This document shows positions 40,792-49,103 of a stretch of 64,000 bases of DNA, in pieces. The stretch covers positions 950,929 through 1,014,928 of the forward strand of contig NZ_AKJN02000008.1 in NCBI RefSeq assembly GCF_000282315.2, in the 5' to 3' direction. This stretch comes from Pseudomonas sp. GM41(2012). GTDB lineage: Bacteria; Pseudomonadota; Gammaproteobacteria; Pseudomonadales; Pseudomonadaceae. Under the pieces are notes generated by a model. It was not told the DNA's origin. It saw only the letters and a program-made list of their open reading frames with translations, and searched no databases. A program made the position numbers and the translations under genes. Positions within the stretch are counted from its first letter, which is position 1. The number at the start of each line of letters is the position of its first letter.

Positions 40792-42189
40792 ATGACACTT
40801 CCCATCGCGAACCAGTCCCTGGCGGACGCTCGGCCTTATCCTGTCTGGCAGGAAACACGAACGCCAGCGGCCGCCGCGCCAAGGCTCACGGGTGAAGTGA
40901 CGTGTGATATTGCGATTGTGGGCGGCGGATTTGTCGGGCTATGGACTGCGTTGATGGCGCGTCAGCGCTGGCCTGAAGCAAGCATCGTTGTGCTTGAAGC
41001 CGGGCAGTGCGGTGGCGAGGCGAGTGGGCGCAATGGCGGGTTTTGTGCGCCGAGTATTTCCCACGGTGTTTCCAATGCGCTGAAACGTTGGCCCAAGGAA
41101 GCAGAGCAACTGGTGCGACTGGGCAGGGAAAACCTGGTGGCATTTGAGGAGGATCTGCAGCGCTATGACATGGACGTAGCGTTTGAGCGCTCCGGAAAAT
41201 TGAATGTCGCGAGTCAGCCCTGGCAGGTTGAAGGGCTAAGGTCGATGCAGCGTAACTACGAGCGCTTTGGCATCGCCTGCGAATTTCTGGATGGCGAGAG
41301 GCTCAAGTCGCACCTCGACTCGCCGGCCTATGTTGCGGGCGTTTTCGAGCCCAATTACGCGCTGCTGAACCCGGTGAAGATGGTCGCGGAACTACGGCGC
41401 GTGTGCCTTGCACAAAGTGTGCAGCTGTTCGAGCATTCGCCGGTGACCGCATTGCATCAAGATCGCAATCATCAGGTACTGGAAGCCGGTCTGGGCTCTG
41501 TCAAAGCGGCCAAAGTCGCACTTGGCACCAACATCGCGCCGCCGTTGCTGGGGGCGCTGAAGTCCAAGGTCATTCCCATTTATGACTACGCATTAGCGAC
41601 TCAGCCGCTCGGCGATGCTCAGCTGCGCGCCATCGGTTGGGTCGGCCGCTATGGGATTGCCGACAGTGGCAATCAGTTTCATTACCTGCGCAAGACCGAA
41701 GATAACCGCATCCTCTGGGGCGGTTACGACGCCATCTATCACTTCGGGAGCCGGCGCGACGAGGCGTTGACGCAACGTCCGGAAAGCTTTGCGACATTGG
41801 CTCGGCAATTTCAATCGGCTTTCCCGGCGTTGGCGGACGTCACGTTCAGCCATGCCTGGGGCGGCATCATCGATACCTCCGCGCGCACCACCCTGTTCTG
41901 CGGCACTTCGTCTGACGGCTGCGTTGCCTACGCCCAAGGGTTCACGGGGCAGGGTGTGTCCGCCAGTCGTTTCGCGGCACTGACCATGCTCGATTTGCTC
42001 GAGGGAAAATCTACCGAGCGCACGAAACTGGCAATGACCTCGACAGCACCTTTTCCGTTTCCCCCCGAGCCCCTGCGTTATGTGGGCGTGTCGCTGGCGC
42101 AGCGCTCACTGGCCCGAGAAGACCTTTCCGGACACCGCGACTGGCTGCTCAAAGGGTTTGATGCGCTGGGTATCGGTTTTGATTCTTGA
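40792..42189 (+). CDS. FAD-dependent amine oxidoreductase (PuuB/OrdL-like)
   Basis: 465 aa. The N-terminal dinucleotide-binding motif AIVGGGFVGLWTALMA is followed by VVLEAGQCGGEASGRNGGF, typical of DAO-family oxidases that use covalently or tightly bound FAD and act on secondary or primary amines such as gamma-glutamylputrescine. The C-terminal FTGQGVSASRFAALTMLDLL closes the FAD site. GGAG lies 9 nt before the ATG. A cupin gene follows 12 nt downstream, an arrangement common with this oxidase type. The exact amine cannot be read from the sequence. Confidence 0.9.
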   Translation: MTLPIANQSLADARPYPVWQETRTPAAAAPRLTGEVTCDIAIVGGGFVGLWTALMARQRWPEASIVVLEAGQCGGEASGRNGGFCAPSISHGVSNALKRWPKEAEQLVRLGRENLVAFEEDLQRYDMDVAFERSGKLNVASQPWQVEGLRSMQRNYERFGIACEFLDGERLKSHLDSPAYVAGVFEPNYALLNPVKMVAELRRVCLAQSVQLFEHSPVTALHQDRNHQVLEAGLGSVKAAKVALGTNIAPPLLGALKSKVIPIYDYALATQPLGDAQLRAIGWVGRYGIADSGNQFHYLRKTEDNRILWGGYDAIYHFGSRRDEALTQRPESFATLARQFQSAFPALADVTFSHAWGGIIDTSARTTLFCGTSSDGCVAYAQGFTGQGVSASRFAALTMLDLLEGKSTERTKLAMTSTAPFPFPPEPLRYVGVSLAQRSLAREDLSGHRDWLLKGFDALGIGFDS

Positions 42190-42201
42190 ACTGGAGTGAG
42201 A

Positions 42202-42573
42202 ATGACCATGACCATGAGAAACCCTGATCACATCATCGATTTCGCCAACCCCGATTTGCCCGTCGTCGAGTTCGAAACCAGCGATCCCGAAGTGGTCGAC
42301 ACCCCGTATCGCAGCCGTAGCTGGCGGCACTTTGTGGCGCCGGAGAAAAAAGCGGTCGCAGGCATCTGGGAAGCGCCGGAGCACCTCGAGCGATGTGAGT
42401 GCGACTACGACGAACTCTGTCATTTGCTCGAAGGACACGTTCGTCTGACCGACAGCAATGGCGTCAGCCAGGAGTTCAAGGCCGGCGCCACGTTTGTGGT
42501 CGCCGCGGGCTTCAAAGGCACCTGGGAAAACCTGACGCCGGTGCGCAAAGTGTTCATGATCCTCCGGGGCTGA
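42202..42573 (+). CDS. Cupin_3 (DUF861) family protein
   Basis: A ~123-aa single beta-barrel of the DUF861/EutQ-like cupin family (WEAPEHLERCECDYDELCHL, LEGHVRLTD, FKAGATFVVAAGFKGTWE). It may have enzymatic (glyoxylase/ureidoglycolate-like) or binding activity. Several in-frame ATGs exist at the start (42202, 42208, 42214); 42202 is chosen for TGGAG at 42192. It is coupled with the oxidase upstream and ends 5 bp before a REP element. Confidence 0.85.
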   Translation: MTMTMRNPDHIIDFANPDLPVVEFETSDPEVVDTPYRSRSWRHFVAPEKKAVAGIWEAPEHLERCECDYDELCHLLEGHVRLTDSNGVSQEFKAGATFVVAAGFKGTWENLTPVRKVFMILRG

Positions 42574-42577
42574 TGCT

Positions 42578-42667
42578 TGTAGGAGCAAAGCTTGCTCGCG
42601 AAGGCGATTTTCAGTGAATAAAGCTGCGACTGACCTACCGCTTTCGCGAGCAAGCTTTGCTCCTACA
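42578..42667. repeat. Pseudomonas REP pair (inverted)
   Basis: Two ~28-bp arms, 42578-42605 (TGTAGGAGCAAAGCTTGCTC, then GCGAAGGCG) and 42639-42667 as its near-perfect inverse, separated by 33 bp. This is the common intergenic palindrome of P. fluorescens-group genomes and can act as a bidirectional transcription end. The right arm supplies the stop codon of the glycosyltransferase at 42663-43964. Confidence 0.92.
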
Positions 42668-43964
42668 GGGCTGCGTTCGCTTCAGTGTTGGGGAGCGCCA
42701 TGATCGCCCTTGCTGCAATGTCAGTGCCGCGAGTCGCCTGCATATTCTTGCTGAACGCTTCGAGGCGCAGTTTCATCGACTGATCCGCCAGCAGCTGTTC
42801 GAGAGCGGCAGGAAGCGCGGACAGTGGATCGGCAAAGCGTGGCAAGTAGCGGCCGACGCCGACTTCCTCGGCGCGTACGGCATTGTCATGACCGTCCCAG
42901 CAGTAAGGAATGATCAGTGACGGCAAGCCGAAGTACAGCGCTTCGCAGAAACTGTTGTTGCCACCGTGGTGGACGAACAACTGACACTCTCTGAGCACGG
43001 CCGGCTGTGGAAACCAGCTGTCCAGATACACGTTGTCCGGGACGGTGGTGTACATGTCCCGATAGGCGCCAACGTTGATGAGAAAGCGATAGGGCAGGGT
43101 TTCGATGGTCCCGATCAGGCGCTTCATCATGTCGGTGTCGGCGGCACCGAGGCTGCCGAAGCTGATGTAGATCAGCGGCGCGTCGTTGTGCCGTGGGAAG
43201 TCGGGAACGATGTAAGGCGCCTCGCGGCGTACGCAACCGTCGAGGTACACATAGCGCTGCGGATCCAGCTGCGACTGGCGTTCATAACGCACTGGCGTCG
43301 GCGACAGCAACAGGTTGAGCCAGGGTGAATCGTTGAGGAACTGGCCAGGTGGGCAAGGCGCCGTTCCGTTGTTTGCGAGAAACTGCGAAAAGCGTTCATG
43401 GGCCGGTGCTACGGCTTTGCGGTAATGCACGGCAAAACGTTCGCGGGCCTCCGCGTCGCTGGCCAGGCAACCCGACAAATACGGCGGCACGGCGGCATCC
43501 GGCAGTTCGGTTTCAGCACAGGAGACCATCCGTACCCACGGGCATCCCGCGTTGGCGATAGCGGGGAACATGACCACGTTGTCGAGGACGATGACGTCCG
43601 GCTTAAGGCGCCCGAGCAACTGTTGCAGCGGCTTTTCCGCTTCAATCGCGGTGTCGATAATGGCTTCCCAGGCCGGCGCCACATAGCTGTCGATCTGCGC
43701 TAGCGGAGTCTGGTCGAAGTAGGGAATGTTGCGCTCGATAAAACGCTCCCAGTAATGCTGGTGTTCCGCTGCCGACAAGGGGCTGGCTTGTGGAATCGGG
43801 TACTCATCGAAGCCGTATTCGGCGAAAAGCCCTTGAAAATGTTCGTGGCAGATAAAGACCGGTTTTGCTCCCAGCTCACGCAGCGATTGGGCGATGCCAA
43901 TGCAGTTCAAGGCCGCGCCGAAACTGGCTTCCGGAAACAGAGCGATAAGTTTTTGTGTGTGCAT
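42663..43964 (-). CDS. MGT-type glycosyltransferase (paralogue 1)
   Basis: 433 aa, GT-B fold of the MGT/UGT type that moves a sugar from an NDP-sugar to a small acceptor. The C-terminal donor-binding signature is clear: LIYISFGSLG, SWFPQPAVLRECQLFVHHGG and NNSFCEALYFGLPSLIIPYC, then WDGHDNAVRAEE. The start FPEASFGAALNCIGIAQ is shared with the paralogue at 49104-50387. The stop (TAG) lies inside the REP arm. It stands apart on the minus strand; the GntR gene is 97 bp upstream. Confidence 0.9.
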   Translation of the reverse strand: MHTQKLIALFPEASFGAALNCIGIAQSLRELGAKPVFICHEHFQGLFAEYGFDEYPIPQASPLSAAEHQHYWERFIERNIPYFDQTPLAQIDSYVAPAWEAIIDTAIEAEKPLQQLLGRLKPDVIVLDNVVMFPAIANAGCPWVRMVSCAETELPDAAVPPYLSGCLASDAEARERFAVHYRKAVAPAHERFSQFLANNGTAPCPPGQFLNDSPWLNLLLSPTPVRYERQSQLDPQRYVYLDGCVRREAPYIVPDFPRHNDAPLIYISFGSLGAADTDMMKRLIGTIETLPYRFLINVGAYRDMYTTVPDNVYLDSWFPQPAVLRECQLFVHHGGNNSFCEALYFGLPSLIIPYCWDGHDNAVRAEEVGVGRYLPRFADPLSALPAALEQLLADQSMKLRLEAFSKNMQATRGTDIAARAIMALPNTEANAAL

Positions 43965-44060
43965 GGCGAGGACATCCAAGGCGGGTACAGCCCGCCGTGC
44001 CTGAAGATGATTGGATGCTGTCTTATTTTATAAAAAAAATCATCATGTTTTTTGAGCTGT

Positions 44061-44993
44061 TCAGCGACGCCCGAACAACTGGCCTTGCGGGATGCCGCGG
44101 TTGGCAGTTTGCGGGCGCTGGGCGGCGCTCAGGCGCAGGTGCAGTCGCAACAGGTCGGCGGCGATCTCCAGCTGTCCGCGCTCGATGTGCGCGATGATTT
44201 GCAGATGTTCGCGCAGGGCTTCCTGGAGGCGGTGCACGCTGACCGTCGGAAGCAGGTTCGGCAGGCGCCGCAGGCTTTGGTGCTGGAGCAGGGCGTCACC
44301 GATAAAACGATTGCCGCAGCTCTGGCCGAGCAGTTCGTGGAAGCTGATATCGAGTTCGCGAAATTGCTGGATATCGAAATGCTCTACGGGGCTCGAGAGC
44401 AAGGTTTGCATAGCGCTTCGCAGTAGCGCCAAGCGTTGTGGGTCGGCGTTGAAGTTTGGGCTGAGCAGGGCTTCCGGCTCCAGAATCAACCGGAATTTGA
44501 GGCTTTCTTCGAGGGCGGCGAGGCTGTTCAGCGACGGGCGAAACAGCCAGGACTGGCCGGGGCCGCGCTCGATGGCCTGGCTTTCACTCAGTTGTTGCAG
44601 GGCTTTTTGAGCGGCTGGCCGACCGATGTCGTAACGACGCATCAGTTCGCTGATGCTGATGCTGTCACCGAGGCGTCCGGCCATGCGGTCGCGCAACACC
44701 GAGGTCGCCAGCTCTTCTTCCTCGGCTTGTGGCAATGCGGCATTGAACGCCTGGCCGGTCGGCGGTGCGATCAGTCGATAGCCTTTGCCGGCCTCATGAC
44801 TCAGCAGGTTTTCTTCCAGCAGTACTTTAAGTGCGCCACGAATCAGTGTGCGTGACACCTGGAATGTCCGCGCCAGCGCTTGCTCGGCGACCGGATCGCC
44901 GGCCACCAGCCCGGTTTCCTGGGTGTGCTCCAGAATCCGGCGGGCGAGTTCCAGGTGGTTGGTGCGGGGTTTCTTCTCGGGTGTTGTGCTCAA
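44061..44993 (-). CDS. GntR-family regulator with two N-terminal winged helices and an FCD-like domain
   Basis: 310 aa. The first winged helix (~15-75, EQALARTFQVSRTLIRGALK) is followed by a second wing-like segment (~100-150, SISELMRRYDIGRPAAQKAL), then an FCD-type all-helical ligand domain with ELDISFHELLGQ and HLQIIAHIERGQ. Two DNA-binding units before an FCD are uncommon. It diverges from the ABC-importer operon, and the promoter at 45076-45104 lies between them, so it most likely controls that operon and perhaps the glycosyltransferase downstream of it. Confidence 0.88.
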   Translation of the reverse strand: MSTTPEKKPRTNHLELARRILEHTQETGLVAGDPVAEQALARTFQVSRTLIRGALKVLLEENLLSHEAGKGYRLIAPPTGQAFNAALPQAEEEELATSVLRDRMAGRLGDSISISELMRRYDIGRPAAQKALQQLSESQAIERGPGQSWLFRPSLNSLAALEESLKFRLILEPEALLSPNFNADPQRLALLRSAMQTLLSSPVEHFDIQQFRELDISFHELLGQSCGNRFIGDALLQHQSLRRLPNLLPTVSVHRLQEALREHLQIIAHIERGQLEIAADLLRLHLRLSAAQRPQTANRGIPQGQLFGRR

Positions 44994-45075
44994 GCGTCTA
45001 TCTCTTTTGGGCGCGTCGACTCAGGTGCTCATCTTATGCCATGCATCGCAAAACCGTCAGGCGCAAAAAAAACCG

Positions 45076-45104
45076 TTGACATCGAATCGTGCTGGTCCTA
45101 ATTT
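45076..45104 (+). promoter_or_regulatory. Sigma70 promoter of the importer/glycosylation operon
   Basis: TTGACA (45076-45081), 17-bp spacer, TAATTT (45099-45104), about 80 bp before the first gene and 83 bp from the divergent GntR start. Confidence 0.72.
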
Positions 45105-45186
45105 CTAAAAAAAAACACAAGCAATCGTTTCTCTTTACACCGTACTGCCTTCGAACACAAAAATAATCAATCGTCGGGTGAGTATT

Positions 45187-46242
45187 ATGAGAAAGCTGAA
45201 AGGCCTTATGTGTCTGGGATTGAGCGTCTCCCTGGCGATCGCTTCACAGGCTGCAAGTGCAAAAGACATGGTGATATCGATCTGGGACGGCTACATGGCC
45301 CCGGATGCGCTGGACACGTTCAAAGCGGCCAGCGGCGTTGACGTCGACAAGGCGTTGCACGCGACCAACGAAGAAATCATGGGCAAGCTGATGGCGTCTG
45401 GCGGTGAAGGCTATGACGTTGTGTTTGTCTCCTCTCCCTTCGCCGAAGTCTTGCACAAGCAAGGTCTGCTGGCAGACATCGATCCCGTCAAAGTCCCCAA
45501 TCTTAAAAACCTCTATCCCGAAGCCACCCAGCTGGAATATGACCCGGGCAACCATTTCTCGGTGCCGTACACCTGGGGCACGACCGGGATTTGCTACCGC
45601 TCCGACAAGGTCGCACCAGCGCCGGTAAGCTGGAACGAACTGCTCAACCCGAGCGATGCGCTCAAAGGCAAAGTGACGATGCTCGCCACGGACCGCTGGA
45701 TGCTCGGCGCCGGGTTCCTGGCCAAGGGCTGGTCAGTCAACGACAACGATCCCAAACAGATCGCCGCCGTCCGCGATCAGTTGATCGCTACCAAGAAACG
45801 CATCCTCTCCTTCGACGACACCACCTTTTACTCCAAGCTCGCTTCCGGCGAATCGCTGATGGCGCACGCGTGGGATGGCTGGTGCAACTACGGCACCCAA
45901 GCCAATGCGGCCATCAAGTTTGTCGTGCCCAAGGAAGGTTCCGACCTTTGGGTGGACACCATGGTCGTGCTGAAAAGCTCGAAGCATCAGGAGGAGGCGT
46001 TCAAGTTCGTCAACTTCATGCTCGCCAGGGAAAACCACGTCTGGGTGGCTGAAAACATCCTCTACAAAATCCCCAATCAGGCCGCAATGGCCGGTTTGTC
46101 CGCTGACCTGCTCAAGCAATACCCCAACTTGACGATCGCCCCGAGCGAGCTGTTGAAGATGGAACAGTTGCGCGATCTGGGTGGCACTACGCAAAAGGCC
46201 TACACCCGGGCCGTCACCGAAATCATGGCAGCACAGAACTAA
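45187..46242 (+). CDS. PotD/PotF-like periplasmic substrate-binding protein
   Basis: 351 aa with a Sec signal peptide (MRKLKGLMCLGLSVSLAI, cleavage after QAASA). The mature protein has the polyamine-type fold (ISIWDGYMAPDALDTF, then YDVVFVSSPF, then FSVPYTWGTTGICYR). The ATG at 45187 is preferred over GTG 45178 because GGGTGAG then serves as ribosome binding site. The ligand is probably an amine or amino-acid-like compound but cannot be fixed. First gene of a ten-gene operon. Confidence 0.9.
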   Translation: MRKLKGLMCLGLSVSLAIASQAASAKDMVISIWDGYMAPDALDTFKAASGVDVDKALHATNEEIMGKLMASGGEGYDVVFVSSPFAEVLHKQGLLADIDPVKVPNLKNLYPEATQLEYDPGNHFSVPYTWGTTGICYRSDKVAPAPVSWNELLNPSDALKGKVTMLATDRWMLGAGFLAKGWSVNDNDPKQIAAVRDQLIATKKRILSFDDTTFYSKLASGESLMAHAWDGWCNYGTQANAAIKFVVPKEGSDLWVDTMVVLKSSKHQEEAFKFVNFMLARENHVWVAENILYKIPNQAAMAGLSADLLKQYPNLTIAPSELLKMEQLRDLGGTTQKAYTRAVTEIMAAQN

Positions 46243-46330
46243 GAACTAGTTCGCATCGATCCGAGGCATGTCCCGCATGCCTCGCCACGCTCGCACGCCG
46301 CCTCCGTTCCGGGGCGGGAGGATATGGGTA

Positions 46331-47191
46331 ATGAGTGCTTTGCATGCTGACAGGCGCCTGTCGGCCTGGCTTCTTGCGCCCGGCTTTGGCTGGCTGCTGA
46401 CCTTTTTGGTGATTCCGTGTCTGCTGGTGCTGGTCTACAGCTTCGTCGAACGCGGTGCCTACGGCGGTATCGACTGGCTGTTTACTTGGGAAAACTACCA
46501 GCGCGCGTTCGATCCGCTGTACCTGGGCATCTTGCTCAAATCGGCCAAGATCGCCGGTCTGGCGACGGTGTTTGCGGTACTGATCGGCTACCCGGCCGCC
46601 TACGCCATTGCGCGTGCTCCGCGGCGCCGGCAAGCGGTGTTCCTGTTTCTGGTGATGCTGCCGTTCTGGAGCAATTACCTGATCCGCACCTACGCCTGGA
46701 TCGTCCTGCTGAATCGCGAAGGCTTGATCAACCGGATGCTGCAGATGTTCGGCTACAGCGGCGAACCGATCAGCTTGCTGTACACCGAAGCGTCGGTGGT
46801 GCTGGGCCTGGTCTACAACTACATTCCGTTTGTGATCCTGGCGATTTTCTCTTCGCTGTCACGGATCAACAACGAGCTCTGGGATGCGTCGAAAGACCTT
46901 GGTGCCTCGGGCTGGATGACTTTTCGGCGGATCATCCTGCCGCTGAGCGTTCCCGGTGTTGCGGCCGGTGCCGTGTTTGTCTTCGTCCTGAGCATCGGAA
47001 ACTTCATTACCGCCGACCTGTTGGGCGGCAAGCAGGTGCAGATGGTCGGTAACCTGATCTACTCGCAATTCCTCACGGCGAGGGACTGGCCGTTCGGTGC
47101 CGCGCTGAGCTTCTTCCTGATCGCGATCATGCTGATTCTGTTGTTCGTTCAGGCATTGGTCGCCCGTCGTGCAGAAGGGGGCCGCGCATGA
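46331..47191 (+). CDS. ABC transporter permease (PotB-like)
   Basis: 286 aa with six predicted membrane segments. The first is AWLLAPGFGWLLTFLVIPCL. The permease EAA loop is seen as LWDASKDLGASGWMTFRRII. GGGAGG at 46317-46322 sets the start at 46331; the earlier start at 46268 would add 21 unlikely residues. It overlaps the next permease by 4 nt. Confidence 0.92.
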   Translation: MSALHADRRLSAWLLAPGFGWLLTFLVIPCLLVLVYSFVERGAYGGIDWLFTWENYQRAFDPLYLGILLKSAKIAGLATVFAVLIGYPAAYAIARAPRRRQAVFLFLVMLPFWSNYLIRTYAWIVLLNREGLINRMLQMFGYSGEPISLLYTEASVVLGLVYNYIPFVILAIFSSLSRINNELWDASKDLGASGWMTFRRIILPLSVPGVAAGAVFVFVLSIGNFITADLLGGKQVQMVGNLIYSQFLTARDWPFGAALSFFLIAIMLILLFVQALVARRAEGGRA

Positions 47192-47994
47192 GCCAGTCAC
47201 GTTCGGTTGGCGGCACGGTGCTCGGCACGCACCTGGGATTGGTGTATGCCTTCCTTTATGTGCCGATCCTGGTGTTGATCCTGCTGTCGTTCAACAAGTC
47301 CGGTTTGCCCACGGCGTGGGGCGGCGTTTCGCTGAAGTGGTACGTGGCGCTGGCGCGTAACTCGGCCATTTTGTCGGCGGCACTCAACACCTTGATCGTC
47401 GCGCTGTCGGCGACATTCATTGCCTGCGTACTCGGGACGTTCCTGGCGCTGGGCATCGAGTTGCGCCGCAAGGGCAATGACAAGGGACAAGTCGTCGACA
47501 CCTTGTTGATGGCGCCGATGATCATTCCCGACATCGTCCTGGCGATTGCGCTGCTGAGCTTCTTCAACCTGCTCAAGGTTGGGCTGGGCCTGCACTCGAT
47601 CATCATCAGCCACGCCGTGTTCAACATCGCCTTCGTTTGCGCAGTGGTGCGCACGCGGTTGAAGCACTTCGACTATTCGATTCTCGAGGCCTCGATCGAC
47701 CTGGGTGCGAGCTGGTTCACCACCTTTCGCCGGGTGCTGCTGCCGGCGATATTCCCCGGCGTGCTGGCGGGCGGTTTGCTCTCGTTCACCTTGTCGGTGG
47801 ACGAATTCATCATCGCCTTTTTCAACTCCGGTTCCGGCCAGGCGTCCACCACGTTGCCGATGCAGATCTACGCCATGATCCGATTTGGCGTCACCCCAGA
47901 AATCAACGCTCTGGCGACGCTGGTGATGCTCGTCAGCATCACTGCGCTGCTGGCTTCGCAGCGTCTCAACAAGGCTCCTCGCACCCATGAATAA
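47188..47994 (+). CDS. ABC transporter permease (PotC-like)
   Basis: 268 aa, six predicted membrane segments, EAA loop ILEASIDLGASWFTTFRRVL. Start ATG overlaps the previous stop (ATGA-type, 47188-47191), and its own end overlaps the ATPase start by 8 nt, so subunits are coupled. It pairs with the PotB-like permease to form the channel. Confidence 0.92.
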   Translation: MSQSRSVGGTVLGTHLGLVYAFLYVPILVLILLSFNKSGLPTAWGGVSLKWYVALARNSAILSAALNTLIVALSATFIACVLGTFLALGIELRRKGNDKGQVVDTLLMAPMIIPDIVLAIALLSFFNLLKVGLGLHSIIISHAVFNIAFVCAVVRTRLKHFDYSILEASIDLGASWFTTFRRVLLPAIFPGVLAGGLLSFTLSVDEFIIAFFNSGSGQASTTLPMQIYAMIRFGVTPEINALATLVMLVSITALLASQRLNKAPRTHE

Positions 47995-49069
47995 TTCATC
48001 TGCGGTACTGATCCTGGACAAGGTCAGCAAGTCTTATGGCAACGGTCTGGCGGTCGACGAGGTGTCGCTGAACATCCGCGAGAACGAGTTCTTTGCGCTG
48101 CTGGGGCCGTCCGGCTGCGGCAAGACCACGCTGTTGCGCATGCTCGCCGGTTTCGAAACACCCAGCGCCGGCTGCATTTATCTGGATGGCAAAGATATCT
48201 CGCCGCTGCCGGCCAACAAGCGTCCGTTGAACCTGATGTTCCAGTCTTACGCGCTGTTTCCCAACATGACCGTGCGCAAGAACATCGCCTACGGGCTGGA
48301 GATGGAGCGTCTGCCTGAGTCGGAGATCCGTCGCCGGGTCGATGAAGTGTTGAGCACTGCGCAGCTCGGTGAGCTGGCGGAGCGTAAACCGGATCAACTC
48401 TCCGGTGGTCAACGTCAGCGTGTCGCACTGGCGCGGGCGCTGGTTAAACGGCCGCGGGTGTTGCTGCTCGATGAGCCGTTGGGCGCACTCGACAAAAAGC
48501 TTCGGGAAAAAATGCAGCTCGAACTCAAACGCCTGCAACTCGAGAGCGGCATCACTTTCATCATCGTCACCCACGATCAGGAAGAAGCGTTGGTGATGTC
48601 GGACCGCATGGCCGTGCTCGATGGCGGCAAAGTCTGCCAGTGCGGCAGCCCGACCGAACTCTACGAAAATCCCAACAGCCGGTTTGTTGCCAACTTCATC
48701 GGCGTCAGCAACCTGTTTGAAGGTGTGCGTTCGGGCGAGCGCACGGTGCGCGTCAACGGACAGGAGCTGACCGTCGAGACCGACGCACCGTTGATCCCGG
48801 GCCAAAAAGTTGCCGTCGTTGTTCGTCCGGAACGTTTACAGGTGCTGGCGGAGGAGGGCGACGATTACTGCGCCAATCGGGTGACCGGCAACATCGTCGA
48901 AATCGCCTATCACGGCCTCGACACCAACGTGCATGTGCAAACAGCGCTCAGCGACAAGGCCTTGATCGTCCGGGTGCCGTCCTCGCAATTCGAATTTGCT
49001 CATTTTGCTATCGGTATGAGCGTCCGGCTCGGCTGGCAGGCTCGCCACGCCCGTGTTCTGACGCGCTGA
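47987..49069 (+). CDS. ABC transporter ATPase (PotA-like)
   Basis: 360 aa. Walker A GPSGCGKTT (~residues 37-45), Q-loop LMFQSYALFPNMTV, signature LSGGQRQRVALARAL, Walker B LLLDEPLGALD, H-loop VTHDQEEAL, then a C-terminal TOBE domain. Powers import by the preceding subunits. Confidence 0.95.
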   Translation: MNNSSAVLILDKVSKSYGNGLAVDEVSLNIRENEFFALLGPSGCGKTTLLRMLAGFETPSAGCIYLDGKDISPLPANKRPLNLMFQSYALFPNMTVRKNIAYGLEMERLPESEIRRRVDEVLSTAQLGELAERKPDQLSGGQRQRVALARALVKRPRVLLLDEPLGALDKKLREKMQLELKRLQLESGITFIIVTHDQEEALVMSDRMAVLDGGKVCQCGSPTELYENPNSRFVANFIGVSNLFEGVRSGERTVRVNGQELTVETDAPLIPGQKVAVVVRPERLQVLAEEGDDYCANRVTGNIVEIAYHGLDTNVHVQTALSDKALIVRVPSSQFEFAHFAIGMSVRLGWQARHARVLTR

Positions 49070-49103
49070 ACAATAAAAAAAGACCAGGCAGGAGTACCGC
49101 TCG

